This document shows, in pieces, positions 1-5,696 of a stretch of 10,633 bases of DNA (positions within the stretch are counted from its first letter, which is position 1; every line of letters begins with the position of its first letter). The position numbers and the translations under genes are program-made. Location: the NCBI GenBank assembly GCA_030626915.1, contig DAOUTC010000028.1:1-10633 (forward strand). Reading direction: 5' to 3'. The DNA comes from Dehalococcoidia bacterium (GTDB lineage Bacteria > Chloroflexota > Dehalococcoidia > GIF9 > AB-539-J10). Under the pieces are notes generated by a model that did no database searches, was not told where the DNA came from, and worked only from the letters and a program-made list of their open reading frames with translations.

Positions 1-3
1 AGT

Positions 4-32
4 TTGACTTGCCTTATTGCAACCCATATAAT
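4..32 (+). promoter_or_regulatory. sigma70 promoter of tRNA-fMet
   Basis: A TTGACT -35 hexamer (4-9) and a perfect TATAAT -10 hexamer (27-32) are separated by 17 bases. The expected start of transcription near 39 gives a leader of about 35 nt before the tRNA at 74. This is the closest match to the sigma70 consensus in the window, as expected for a stable-RNA gene. Confidence 0.8.
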
Positions 33-73
33 GCGGTGCTGAAGAAATCAAGGCGTCTCCAACCACAAAATAT

Positions 74-150
<77 letters not shown>

Positions 151-161
151 AGAAATATAAC

Positions 162-184
162 AGGCAGGTCAAGTTGGCCTGCCT
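162..184 (+). terminator. Hairpin after tRNA-fMet, probable terminator
   Basis: Arms 162-170 and 176-184 pair over 9 bp (one G-T wobble) around the loop AAGTT, starting 11 nt after the tRNA CCA end. The following tract, CTTATG, is only weakly T-rich, so termination is inferred mainly from position. The same hairpin motif, degraded but with a better T tract, follows the decayed tRNA copy near 2340-2388. Confidence 0.55.
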
Positions 185-351
185 CTTATGTCCGTCGGCA
201 GTCCTTCGGGCTCTAAGCTGAACGGCCTTATCAAAGCCCCTGGTGGAAAGCCCTATTCCCCAAACAATCCAGATACGGTCTGTAGGAAAATGGCCCAGCA
301 CCACAGCAACCAGGGAACCCTTTGTAATTCTGCTGGAGTTCCGCCAGGCCT

Positions 352-765
352 TCAAAGTTTTTTCATTTCCCGTGCGAACTCTCTGGCGTTTGCAAGCTCT
401 TCATTGCTCGGGTGTCCTCTGTTAAAGAAAAGGAACGCCTTTCCCTTGCAGTAAAAGCTGCCTCTTATGAGCGCGCCCTTTGGCTTGAGCAGCTCTTCCA
501 TCGCTTTTACTTCATCGCCCTTGCCGCTCCCCGAAGTCCCAAATAGCGCAACGCTCCTCCCTTTAAAATCATTTCTTGCGATAAACTCCTCCATTTTCCT
601 TCCAGGTTTGCCTCTGTAGCAGCCAGAGCCGAGGAAAAGAAAGGAATCCTTGGTCGGTTCCTTTTTTGTTTTGATGTCCTCCGCTTTAACGCCCAACTCT
701 CCAGCAATTGCTTCAGCAATCCTCTTTGTGCTCCCACACATGGAATAATAAACAACTTCAAACAT
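352..765 (-). CDS. Small flavodoxin-like (FMN-binding) protein
   Basis: The 137-residue product begins MFEVVYYSMCGSTKRIAEAI: a first beta strand followed by a loop rich in Ser, Gly and Thr (residues 8-13) in the position of the flavodoxin phosphate-binding loop. A second block, LFLGSGCYRG (residues 44-52), and a third, VALFGTSGSG (residues 72-81), fit the flavin-ring loops. It is therefore probably a cytosolic single-domain electron carrier or flavin reductase partner. The length suits a short-chain flavodoxin. The ATG at 765 is chosen because GGGAGGT lies 7 nt upstream; an in-frame TTG at 783 would place this ribosome-binding site inside the gene. It faces the tRNA convergently and stands alone. 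The donor and acceptor cannot be told from sequence. Confidence 0.85.
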   Translation of the reverse strand: MFEVVYYSMCGSTKRIAEAIAGELGVKAEDIKTKKEPTKDSFLFLGSGCYRGKPGRKMEEFIARNDFKGRSVALFGTSGSGKGDEVKAMEELLKPKGALIRGSFYCKGKAFLFFNRGHPSNEELANAREFAREMKKL

Positions 766-829
766 CTTTGTTACCTCCCTCAATTTACTCGATAAATCCT
801 TCTCTTTCAGATTTTGATATGCAGCTTTT

Positions 830-838
830 ATTTTAGCA
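830..838 (-). promoter_or_regulatory. Candidate extended -10 promoter for the flavodoxin-like gene
   Basis: On the minus strand this reads TGCTAAAAT, a TGn extended -10 element. It would start transcription near 823 and leave a leader of about 58 nt before the ATG at 765. No good -35 hexamer is visible. The same TGCTATAAT-type motif precedes three other transcription units in the window. Confidence 0.45.
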
Positions 839-839
839 T

Positions 840-1345
840 CCCTGTATTCTCAAAGCCATGTGGCCTTGGACAAGATAGGAAGACCCAGGCTGCACCCGCA
901 ATGGTGATGGGGCTGGGTGAAGCTTGCCTGGTGAGCAAACGGAAGGCCAAACATACAGTCAGCTCATCAAATCACTACCTACTCCCTGAGCAATCTGAAT
1001 TAAGTTTGCAGAAAGGCGGTCCTGAGCGGGCCAAATTGGCGGGCCCTGCTGTAATCCTGGCATAGATGTGCGTTTCGGCGCTAGGAATGCGGGCTCTGAC
1101 CAGCCTGGTGGCCTGCGGAGCTAGGATTGGTTTTGGCGGGGCCGGCAGCATTCAGATAAGGAGCATATCGCACACTTCGGGTGCCTGGCGGTGCATACCG
1201 GGGCGCGAGGTCGAGGAGAGCCCAGTAAAACTGAGGCACGTCGCCCGGGGAGAATAGGCTAGGAGCCAGACCCTCGAGTTGTGACAGGAGAGGAAGGTTG
1301 CGGATGTCAAGCCAGGGTGTGCCTCGGCCGGTGAGGCGCTAGAAT
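840..1345. other. GC-rich hairpin-bearing stretch without a convincing gene; possible structured RNA
   Basis: This lies in an 890-base gap (766-1655) with no supported gene. By hand count 1021-1320 is 62% G+C, against about 31% for 1561-1680. Visible foldbacks are a UUCG tetraloop hairpin at 1170-1184 (one bulged A); a long-range stem pairing 1198-1205 with 1242-1248 (one bulge) that encloses the small hairpin 1221-1236; GGCT/AGCC at 1257-1267; and a 7-bp stem at 1319-1325/1333-1339 followed by TTTTT at 1350-1354. GCTAGGA occurs three times (1080, 1120, 1258). The plus-strand frame open from 814 has a TAG at 1063-1065, no ribosome-binding site and no recognisable product. RNase P RNA, tmRNA, SRP RNA and rRNA signatures were looked for and not found. 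It may be an unknown ncRNA or decayed GC-rich insertion; the strand is undetermined. Confidence 0.35.
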
Positions 1346-1655
1346 CAAATTTTTAGCTTTGAGATTTCAACGACATTGCCCCTCTATTAAGAAGCTTGAA
1401 GAAAAATTATGCACATCACAACGCGCACGCAGGGCCTGCGTGGTGGGCTGGATGCGGAGGCAGGACAGGCAGGCCCATCGGTCAATCGCAAGGTGGGTAC
1501 TCCCACTCAATGTGGAAGTACGCGTCTCGCGGGCATATGAATTCTGAAGGCAACTTCAACCTCGATTTCCTTCTTTCCTTCAAGCGTGACATATGCTAAT
1601 ACATAATAGAAAATTGAGCTAGGCTTGCAAAATATTGACGACTTATAGCAACTGC

Positions 1656-2108
1656 TTACTTAGCATTATAAATTAATATTTCATTACCAGAGTTTATTTG
1701 CAGTTTTCCATCCTGTACCTGAAAGCTCTCGGCAGCTTGAAGTGCTTTCAAATATTGTTTTTCCTGCTCCATTACACCTTCAGGTTCCAGGCAATACATT
1801 TCTGTATACGCAAGTTGAAGAATAGAGAGCTTACTGTTTTTGATTTTATAGTCCGCAAAATACGTGTTGCACCCAGCAGATCCGCGGACTTCACCTTCTG
1901 TGCTGTCGAAAATTGCAGTAATTTCAGTTCCTGCTAGCACTTTTTGCAGGTTACCTTGCTTTCCATATGATTCCAATATCCATGCACTATTCTCCAGACC
2001 ACTAGTTTCCGAAGGTTTCGGTATTGCACATGCCACAGTTGAAAGAGCTAAAATGCCCAGTACCAGCATTACTGCAGATACTCTGCTGTTGATCAATATA
2101 CCCCTCAT
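1656..2108 (-). CDS. META-domain (HslJ-like) putative lipoprotein
   Basis: The 150-residue product starts with a signal peptide: basic residues near the start, a hydrophobic stretch at about 11-26, then TVAC with Cys27 as the likely lipidated residue (Thr at -3 is not the best lipobox). After a short Ser/Pro/Glu linker comes a META domain: SAWILESYG (41-49), EITAIFD (62-68), GSAGCNTYFADY (76-87), LAYTEMYCLEPE (99-110) and a C-terminal strand GNEILIYNA. GCN and the T-E-M-x-C region are family hallmarks. HslJ-type META proteins are envelope proteins linked to heat or novobiocin tolerance in E. coli; the role here is unknown. The ATG at 2108 has AAAGG 8 nt upstream. It is monocistronic, inside the segment bounded by tRNA fragments. 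Confidence 0.87.
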   Translation of the reverse strand: MRGILINSRVSAVMLVLGILALSTVACAIPKPSETSGLENSAWILESYGKQGNLQKVLAGTEITAIFDSTEGEVRGSAGCNTYFADYKIKNSKLSILQLAYTEMYCLEPEGVMEQEKQYLKALQAAESFQVQDGKLQINSGNEILIYNAK

Positions 2109-2340
2109 TTATAGGACCTTTCTAATTCATAAATAACGAAAATAATGGCTATTGGATACTAGAAAGCCATGAGAGACATCGAAGCTAATGAAGAAATATA
2201 GTTGTATGTCGTTATAAATATTGATTAGAGGAGAACTAGCGGAGACATTGGCATGTGTGGTAACCCACATTAAAAGATACTCCAAGCAAGATAAAGGCTC
2301 GCGGAACAATTATAAGGCATCAGAAGTAGCTATTCAATAC

Positions 2341-2388
2341 TTGGGCTTAAAACCAGAAGGTCGTTGATTCAAATTTACCCCGCTCCCA
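2341..2388 (+). pseudogene. Decayed 3' half of initiator tRNA (att-like repeat, copy 2)
   Basis: It aligns to 101-150 of the intact tRNA: 15 of 20 bases from the anticodon stem onward, 9 of 10 around TCGTTGATTC, then a T arm and acceptor with two deletions ending CTCCCA. The anticodon loop is altered (CTTAAAA) and the T-stem pairing is broken, so it cannot be a working tRNA. A possible remnant of the 5' acceptor (CGCGG at 2300-2304) and D arm (AGTAGCT) upstream leaves open whether this is a whole tRNA pseudogene with small insertions rather than a 3' fragment. AAGTTGGCCTGC from the terminator after the intact tRNA recurs at 2418-2429. Confidence 0.7.
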
Positions 2389-2402
2389 AGGAATGTAGAG
2401 AG

Positions 2403-2438
2403 GTAGGATGGCCTTTAAAGTTGGCCTGCTTTTTGTTT
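2403..2438 (+). terminator. Degraded copy of the tRNA terminator
   Basis: GGCC at 2410-2413 can pair with GGCC at 2423-2426, followed by the T-rich tract TGCTTTTTGTTT. AAGTTGGCCTGC is shared with 171-182 after the intact tRNA. The outer stem is mismatched relative to that copy. It may still be weakly active because the T tract is better than in the original. Confidence 0.4.
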
Positions 2439-2643
2439 ATGGATACCGAGTAACTATTCTGTTACCGTTGCATCAAAATCTTAGACTCCTTTGTAGAGAG
2501 GTTAAGTTCTGGACATTTCGCTACAACGTTGTCTACTTGGCATTCGGAGTAAAAGGGTTTAGTATCTTGCGTTGTCTAGATGCTAAACTTGGGACTATTT
2601 ACTGGCGCTCGTTAACGCATCAGAGAGCTAGAAGGAGAAGAAG

Positions 2644-3210
2644 ATGAAAGCTATTGGTATTGTTGGCAGTCCTAGAAAGAAAGGTAACACGGAGATTATC
2701 ACCAGATATACTCTTAAGGCGATAGGGGAGGAGGGAATAGAGACCGAACTCATAAGGTTAGCCGGTCTAAATATACGACCTTGTAACGCTTGCATGGTCT
2801 GTGAGAAGGAAGAGACATGTCCTATAGATGATGACTTATTCCCGATATACAGAAAAATGAAGGAGGCTGATGCCATTATATTAGCCTCACCTGTTTACTT
2901 TGGCTCAGCAACAGCTTTGTTGAAGGCTTTTATGGAGAGAACTGGTTATATTGCTTACAATAACGGTAGACCGTTTGAAGGGAAAGTGGGTGGGCCCTTG
3001 GTAGTTGCCGAACGCTCTGGTCAAAACTTCACCTCGGCTGAACTTACTTGCTGGTTTCAAATACTGGGATTCTTTACGCCCGGCTCTACATACTGGAATA
3101 TTGCTTTTGGTGGAGAAAAGGGCGAGGTGGAAAAAGACCAGGAAGGACTTAGCACAGCTTGGAATTTCGGTAAGAATATCGCCTTTTTGATAAAGAAGTT
3201 GAAAGCATAG
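2644..3210 (+). CDS. Iron-sulfur flavoprotein (NADPH-dependent FMN reductase family)
   Basis: The 188-residue product opens with AIGIVGSPRKKGNTE (3-17), the phosphate-binding loop of the flavodoxin-like FMN reductase fold. It continues with the compact cysteine motif C47-x2-C50-x2-C53-x5-C59 followed by PIDDD, and SPVYFGSATALLKAFMER at 81-98 near the flavin. The CX2CX2CX4-7C motif is the 4Fe-4S ligand pattern of the Isf family known from methanogens and other anaerobes, where the FMN/Fe-S dimer passes electrons from ferredoxin to oxygen, peroxide or other acceptors. It is presumably a cytosolic dimer. AAGGAG lies 6 nt before the ATG. It stands alone between the tRNA-derived repeats. Physiological partners cannot be read from the sequence. 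Confidence 0.9.
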   Translation: MKAIGIVGSPRKKGNTEIITRYTLKAIGEEGIETELIRLAGLNIRPCNACMVCEKEETCPIDDDLFPIYRKMKEADAIILASPVYFGSATALLKAFMERTGYIAYNNGRPFEGKVGGPLVVAERSGQNFTSAELTCWFQILGFFTPGSTYWNIAFGGEKGEVEKDQEGLSTAWNFGKNIAFLIKKLKA

Positions 3211-3634
3211 CGGTGCTATGCAACCAACCATTTTGTTATCTCAACCTGAGCTCGCCTGAAATATTTCAAAGTTGAACCACCATCCTTTAGATTCCCTCGG
3301 GAAGAATCTTAAAATAATGTTGCTACAGGCTCCCGGGTTATTGGGCTGATCTCGGTCTATGTCGATGGCTAGGCAGGGGCTGTCACTAGAAGGTCAAAGT
3401 GGGCTTATTTAACTTCTTTAGCTCTTTGACTGCCGAAGAACAATTCTGGTACTTGGCCTGGATGTTATCAGAGCTACAATGACGAACATCCAGCCAATCC
3501 ATATTGGTACCGGGGTAGTCAATAGCATATGCGAGCCTGCAGCAGAGAAACTTACCACTGACCAAAGTACCATTGACATGTCTCCATTCGTGCAGTAACA
3601 ATAGAGAAAATTTGAAACCAAGAAGGAGGATACT
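3211..3634. other. 424-base stretch: imperfect hairpin, candidate promoter, no convincing gene
   Basis: An imperfect hairpin at 3289-3309 (arms AGATTC/GAATCT with an inner CC/GG) lies about 80 nt after the iron-sulfur flavoprotein stop but has no T tract, so a terminator is doubtful. A 39-codon plus-strand frame (3479-3598) has no ribosome-binding site or recognisable product and is not called. The right end holds the promoter and ribosome-binding site of the small zinc-ribbon gene. Confidence 0.35.
3573..3602 (+). promoter_or_regulatory. Candidate promoter of the small zinc-ribbon gene
   Basis: A perfect TTGACA -35 (3573-3578) is followed after 18 bases by AACAAT (3597-3602), a 4-of-6 match to the -10 consensus. 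Transcription would start near 3609, giving a leader of about 26 nt that contains the AAGGAGG at 3623-3629. Confidence 0.45.
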
Positions 3635-3778
3635 ATGGCAACAGCTTATTGTATGAAGTGTAGAAGGAAGGTAGAGGTAAGGAATCCCAGGCAAATTACA
3701 CTCAAAAATAACAGACCGGCAGTGCAGGGTGTCTGCTCTGTTTGTGGCACAAAGGTATTCCGAATAGGGAAAGCCTGA
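3635..3778 (+). CDS. 47-residue zinc-ribbon protein (DUF5679-like)
   Basis: The short frame starting MATAYCMKCRRKVEV contains two cysteine knuckles, C6-x2-C9 and C34-x2-C37, separated by a basic beta-hairpin-like segment, and ends GTKVFRIGKA. This is the whole of a minimal zinc ribbon and matches my recollection of DUF5679 proteins in Chloroflexota and related groups. The function is unknown; a nucleic-acid or ribosome-associated role is only a guess from the basic charge and fold. AAGGAGG (3623-3629) sits 5 nt before the ATG, the strongest ribosome-binding site in this half of the window. It is probably monocistronic with its own promoter. A tRNA 3' fragment follows about 55 nt downstream. 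Confidence 0.88.
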   Translation: MATAYCMKCRRKVEVRNPRQITLKNNRPAVQGVCSVCGTKVFRIGKA

Positions 3779-3832
3779 GTGCCTGAAAAATGTTGAAATA
3801 AGTATCGCCCAATTTAAAAACTGAAGAAAGGT

Positions 3833-3867
3833 GGGAGTCGTTAGTTCAAATCCAACCCCAGCTTCCA
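3833..3867 (+). pseudogene. tRNA-fMet 3' end remnant (att-like repeat, copy 3)
   Basis: It aligns without gaps to the T arm and acceptor 3' strand of the intact tRNA: 28 of 31 bases match between 120-150 and 3837-3867, ending TTCCA. No D arm, anticodon arm or 5' acceptor strand precedes it, so it is a true 3' fragment. Such fragments are what integration at the 3' end of a tRNA leaves at the far end of the inserted element. It lies just beyond the 3' end of the small basic gene at 3890-4030. Confidence 0.7.
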
Positions 3868-3885
3868 AGAGGATTTGTAATTGGC

Positions 3886-3916
3886 AAGTCTACTGACTTC
3901 TCCTTTTGTTTTTTGC
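3886..3916 (+). terminator. Short hairpin with T tract after tRNA remnant
   Basis: AAGTC (3886-3890) can pair with GACTT (3895-3899), followed by a T-rich run (TTTTGTTTTTT) after a few bases. It could end transcription from the zinc-ribbon gene. It overlaps the last codons of the minus-strand basic gene, so selection on the coding sequence is an alternative explanation for the inverted repeat. On position it corresponds to the terminators after the other two tRNA copies. Confidence 0.4.
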
Positions 3917-4030
3917 TCTCTTGGATACAGCATCCTTATATACCCTTGCCAGGCTCTTGCCATGTTGGGGCAGCTTAGCCTTTTCCTTTGCTCGCCGCTT
4001 CCACCTTCGTTCTTGCCTGGTTTTTTCCAT
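3890..4030 (-). CDS. 46-residue highly basic protein, coupled to upstream gene
   Basis: The frame encodes MEKTRQERRWKRRAKEKAKL followed by PQHGKSLARVYKDAVSKRAK and ends NKRRSQ. Nearly half of the residues are Lys or Arg, arranged as amphipathic helix around a Pro-Gln-His-Gly turn. The ATG lies 3 nt after the stop of the hypothetical gene at 4034-4366, which points to translational coupling. I do not recognise a named family. Small Arg/Lys-rich proteins of this type are often ribosome- or RNA-associated, but nothing here proves that. The frame is too short for chance statistics alone to exclude noise; the tight coupling and clean codon run favour a real gene. Confidence 0.65.
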   Translation of the reverse strand: MEKTRQERRWKRRAKEKAKLPQHGKSLARVYKDAVSKRAKNKRRSQ

Positions 4031-4033
4031 GGG

Positions 4034-4366
4034 TCACCACTTAACTTCGTATGAGCCGAGGATAAAATCTAAGTCTTCCTGGAGGGCGGAGATTTTTTCT
4101 TTAGAGAGAAGGTTTTCGTCCAGGTCTAGCATTATTTTTGTTTCGCCCGCTGGTGAACCTACGATGTGTACGCTGCCGCATTCTTTCTGGTCTTCGGTTT
4201 TGAATACCATAGTGACGCGGGATTGTGTTGCGCCACTGGGAAGGGGATAGGTTTGTAGCCTCGCCTCACCGGCTACAATCCCCTGTTTTTGCACCAAACC
4301 TCGTATTTCATCACAAAGCATCTCAGGATTTATGCCCCTGTAAGTTTTTTTAATTTGAACTGTCAT
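4034..4366 (-). CDS. Conserved-looking hypothetical protein
   Basis: The 110-residue product begins MTVQIKKTYRGINPEMLCDE. It alternates amphipathic helix (about 13-30) with beta strands (about 33-48, RVTMVF, GSVHIVG, KIMLDLD) and a C-terminal helix, consistent with a small soluble alpha/beta domain. There is no signal peptide, membrane segment or metal motif, and I do not recognise the family. The ATG at 4366 is chosen because GGGAGG lies 6 nt upstream; an in-frame Met at 4429 would put the promoter inside the gene. It heads a two-gene unit with the small basic protein and is divergent from the Trm112-type gene. Confidence 0.75.
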   Translation of the reverse strand: MTVQIKKTYRGINPEMLCDEIRGLVQKQGIVAGEARLQTYPLPSGATQSRVTMVFKTEDQKECGSVHIVGSPAGETKIMLDLDENLLSKEKISALQEDLDFILGSYEVKW

Positions 4367-4385
4367 TTTTATCCTCCCACTAGGT

Positions 4386-4394
4386 ATTATAGCA
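4386..4394 (-). promoter_or_regulatory. Extended -10 promoter of the hypothetical gene
   Basis: On the minus strand this reads TGCTATAAT, an exact extended -10 element. Transcription from about 4379 would start right at the GGGAGG ribosome-binding site, giving a leader of only about 13 nt. No -35 hexamer is evident, as is common with extended -10 promoters. Confidence 0.65.
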
Positions 4395-4429
4395 CCTTGG
4401 TTAGCAATTCTGCTCATTATTGCCAGCAA

Positions 4430-4566
4430 GGTAATCCCAGGCGCATAGTTGCTTTGTTTTCTTCGCGGGGTTTACCCTGGATATTACGAGATTCTTCGTT
4501 ATGTTCAGAATGGTGGGGAGTGAAGGACTCAAGGCTTCGTCTCACAATGCTCCTCGCAAAGACAGA
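4430..4566. repeat. Interspersed intergenic repeat, degenerate
   Basis: The segment carries an ATTCT/AGAAT foldback (4491-4495 with 4507-4511) and then GGCTTCGTC and GCTCCTCGCAAAGACA. These resemble a widespread family of bacterial intergenic repeats with GATTCTTCG-type and CTCCTCGCAATGACA-type ends, recalled rather than searched. It fills the gap between two divergent promoters and has no open frame of note. Its exact ends cannot be set from one copy. Confidence 0.5.
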
Positions 4567-4570
4567 TAAG

Positions 4571-4579
4571 TGCTATAAT
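4571..4579 (+). promoter_or_regulatory. Extended -10 promoter immediately before the Trm112-type gene
   Basis: TGCTATAAT is an exact extended -10. The expected start near 4586 is only about 5 nt before the ATG at 4591, so the transcript would be leaderless or nearly so. No ribosome-binding site is visible between promoter and start codon, which agrees with that reading. Confidence 0.65.
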
Positions 4580-4590
4580 CTATAGCTAAG

Positions 4591-4776
4591 ATGAATAAGG
4601 AATTAATGAAAATCTTGGCTTGCCCAGTGTGCAAAGGGGAATTGCAGCTAAACATAGATAAGCAGGAAGGGGAGGAAATTATCACTGGGTCTTTGTATTG
4701 TCCCCAGTGCCAGCACTCCTATCCCATCGTAGACGCAATCCCCAATTTGTTGCCGCCAGGCGAGCAGCAAACTTAA
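4591..4776 (+). CDS. Trm112-family zinc-binding protein
   Basis: The 61-residue product has LACPVCKGEL (9-18) with C11-x2-C14, then CPQC (C37-x2-C40), then PIVDAIPNLLPP (45-56). The two Cys pairs and the I-x-D-x-I-P-x-L-L-P ending are typical of the bacterial Trm112/YcaR group. Family members are small zinc proteins; in eukaryotes and archaea Trm112 activates several methyltransferases, and in bacteria the role is less settled. It seems to be read from a nearly leaderless mRNA. Its stop codon is one base from the stop of the convergent queD, so no terminator fits between them. Confidence 0.88.
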   Translation: MNKELMKILACPVCKGELQLNIDKQEGEEIITGSLYCPQCQHSYPIVDAIPNLLPPGEQQT

Positions 4777-4777
4777 T

Positions 4778-5146
4778 TCAGGGACTATAAGCCACTCCGC
4801 TTGTGGGTGATTCCCATACTTCGACACAGGCTAATGTTACTGGTGACTCTGAAAAATGAGGCTTAAGTCCATTATATATGGTGGCAGCAAGGTTCTCACA
4901 GGAAGGCTCAATTTTATTGAAGGGGGACACATCGTTGAGACAGGCATGGTCAAGTGGAGCCAAGACTTCTCTTAGGTAACGCTTTATGTGGGCAAAATCA
5001 TAGGCTAAGCCAGCCTCATCAAGCCTTGTTGCCTTTAAACGTATTATTACTTTAAAACGGTGACCATGCAAATTTTCACATTTGCCATGATAATTCCTTA
5101 AATAGTGTGCAGCATCAAAATGCTCCTCTACAAATAGTTCATACAT
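4778..5146 (-). CDS. queD: QueD / 6-pyruvoyl-tetrahydropterin synthase family protein
   Basis: The 122-residue product is a single tunnelling-fold domain. FDAAHYL (10-16) and CENLHGH (23-29) give the zinc ligands H14, H27 and H29 and the catalytic C23. LDHACLND supplies the Asp/His of the catalytic relay, and CVEVWESPTS near the end holds the pterin-binding Glu. QueD converts dihydroneopterin triphosphate to 6-carboxytetrahydropterin for queuosine or other 7-deazaguanines. AGGAGG lies 6 nt before the ATG and overlaps the stop of folK, so the two are co-translated. The folK neighbour raises the possibility of a folate role (PTPS-III activity replacing FolB), but the retained Cys favours QueD. 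Confidence 0.9.
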   Translation of the reverse strand: MYELFVEEHFDAAHYLRNYHGKCENLHGHRFKVIIRLKATRLDEAGLAYDFAHIKRYLREVLAPLDHACLNDVSPFNKIEPSCENLAATIYNGLKPHFSESPVTLACVEVWESPTSGVAYSP

Positions 5147-5155
5147 CGAAACCTC

Positions 5156-5635
5156 CTAGTTGTATTTTCGCACTCCGCTATATCCTTCGTAACTGCTGGC
5201 TAATTCAGCAATGCTCTTACTCAGATCGGGGTGGACTAGCTCTGAAGCAATCTCGGATAGTGGTATGAGAACAAAAGCTCGCTTTGCTAACTGAGGATGC
5301 GGGATAGTTAAATCTTTGGTTTTAATAATTTGGTTATCGTAGAAAAGGATATCTATATCCACAGGGCGGGGTGAGTTGGGAAAGCTGGGTATCCTGCCCA
5401 TTTTGTTTTCGATAGTTTTGGCTAGGTGGAGGAGTTCCTGAGGATTCAAATTTGTTGTAACCCGGCATACCAGGTTAAGGAAAAGTGGTTGTTCTTTATA
5501 ACCTATCGGCTCGGTTTCGTAAATAGATGAAACCTTCTCCAGATTTGTCTCTTGGGAAAGCAATGATAAAGCCAGAATTAGGTTTTTCTCTCGATCTCCC
5601 AAGTTTGAACCAAGGCAAAGGTAAGCAGTGGGCAA
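5156..5635 (-). CDS. folK: 2-amino-4-hydroxy-6-hydroxymethyldihydropteridine pyrophosphokinase
   Basis: The 159-residue product has the normal HPPK length. It begins AYLCLGSNLGDREKNL (4-19), then YETEPIGYKEQPLFLN (39-54) and the signature SPRPVDIDILFYD (88-100) with Mg-binding D93 and D95, then IPHPQLAKRAFVLIPLSEI (111-129). It transfers pyrophosphate from ATP to 6-hydroxymethyl-dihydropterin in folate synthesis. The usual Trp/Gly before the signature Pro-Arg is replaced by Asn-Ser. The start is TTG at 5635 with GGTGGTGA a few bases upstream; no ATG or GTG in frame fits the conserved N terminus better. It is first of the folK-queD pair and divergent from the carboxylase operon. Confidence 0.92.
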   Translation of the reverse strand: MPTAYLCLGSNLGDREKNLILALSLLSQETNLEKVSSIYETEPIGYKEQPLFLNLVCRVTTNLNPQELLHLAKTIENKMGRIPSFPNSPRPVDIDILFYDNQIIKTKDLTIPHPQLAKRAFVLIPLSEIASELVHPDLSKSIAELASSYEGYSGVRKYN

Positions 5636-5696
5636 ATTGTCACCACCCTCTAATAATGGTATGGCTCATTTTTCAATTGTATGATTGGCCCCATCA

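Larger units (their letters stand above)
2109..2643. other. 535-base gene-free stretch containing tRNA remnant
   Basis: Apart from the decayed tRNA at about 2341-2388 and its terminator-like tail to 2438, nothing coding is convincing. A short hairpin sits at 2253-2270 (one bulge). A weak extended -10-like TGCTAAACT at 2581-2589 lies about 55 nt upstream of the iron-sulfur flavoprotein start, without a matching -35. The rest shows no recognisable feature. Confidence 0.4.

Noticed and set aside
1198..1248. RNase P RNA core on the basis of GAGGAGAGCCC
   Set aside because: The conserved GAGGAAAGTCCGG-type P4 block and its 3' partner ending GGCTTA are both absent, so this is not RNase P RNA.
814..1257. 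Plus-strand frame, two pieces separated by a TAG at 1063-1065
   Set aside because: No ribosome-binding site, no recognisable protein features, and open mainly because the stretch is GC-rich; a readthrough or recoding story has no support.
1482..1592. 36-codon minus-strand frame starting MSRLKERRKS and containing CPRDAYFHIEWEYP
   Set aside because: The Cys/aromatic-rich end looks protein-like, but there is no ribosome-binding site and no family is recognised; at most a remnant.
3289..3309. Terminator for the iron-sulfur flavoprotein gene
   Set aside because: The hairpin is about 80 nt from the stop, imperfect and has no T tract.
3479..3598. 39-codon plus-strand frame before the zinc-ribbon gene
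   Set aside because: No ribosome-binding site or similarity, and it contains the likely -35 of the next gene.
3386..3868. 160-codon minus-strand frame starting MEAGVGFELTTP
   Set aside because: The same antisense-tRNA artefact, arising from the tRNA remnant; it covers the zinc-ribbon gene, which has a strong ribosome-binding site on the other strand.
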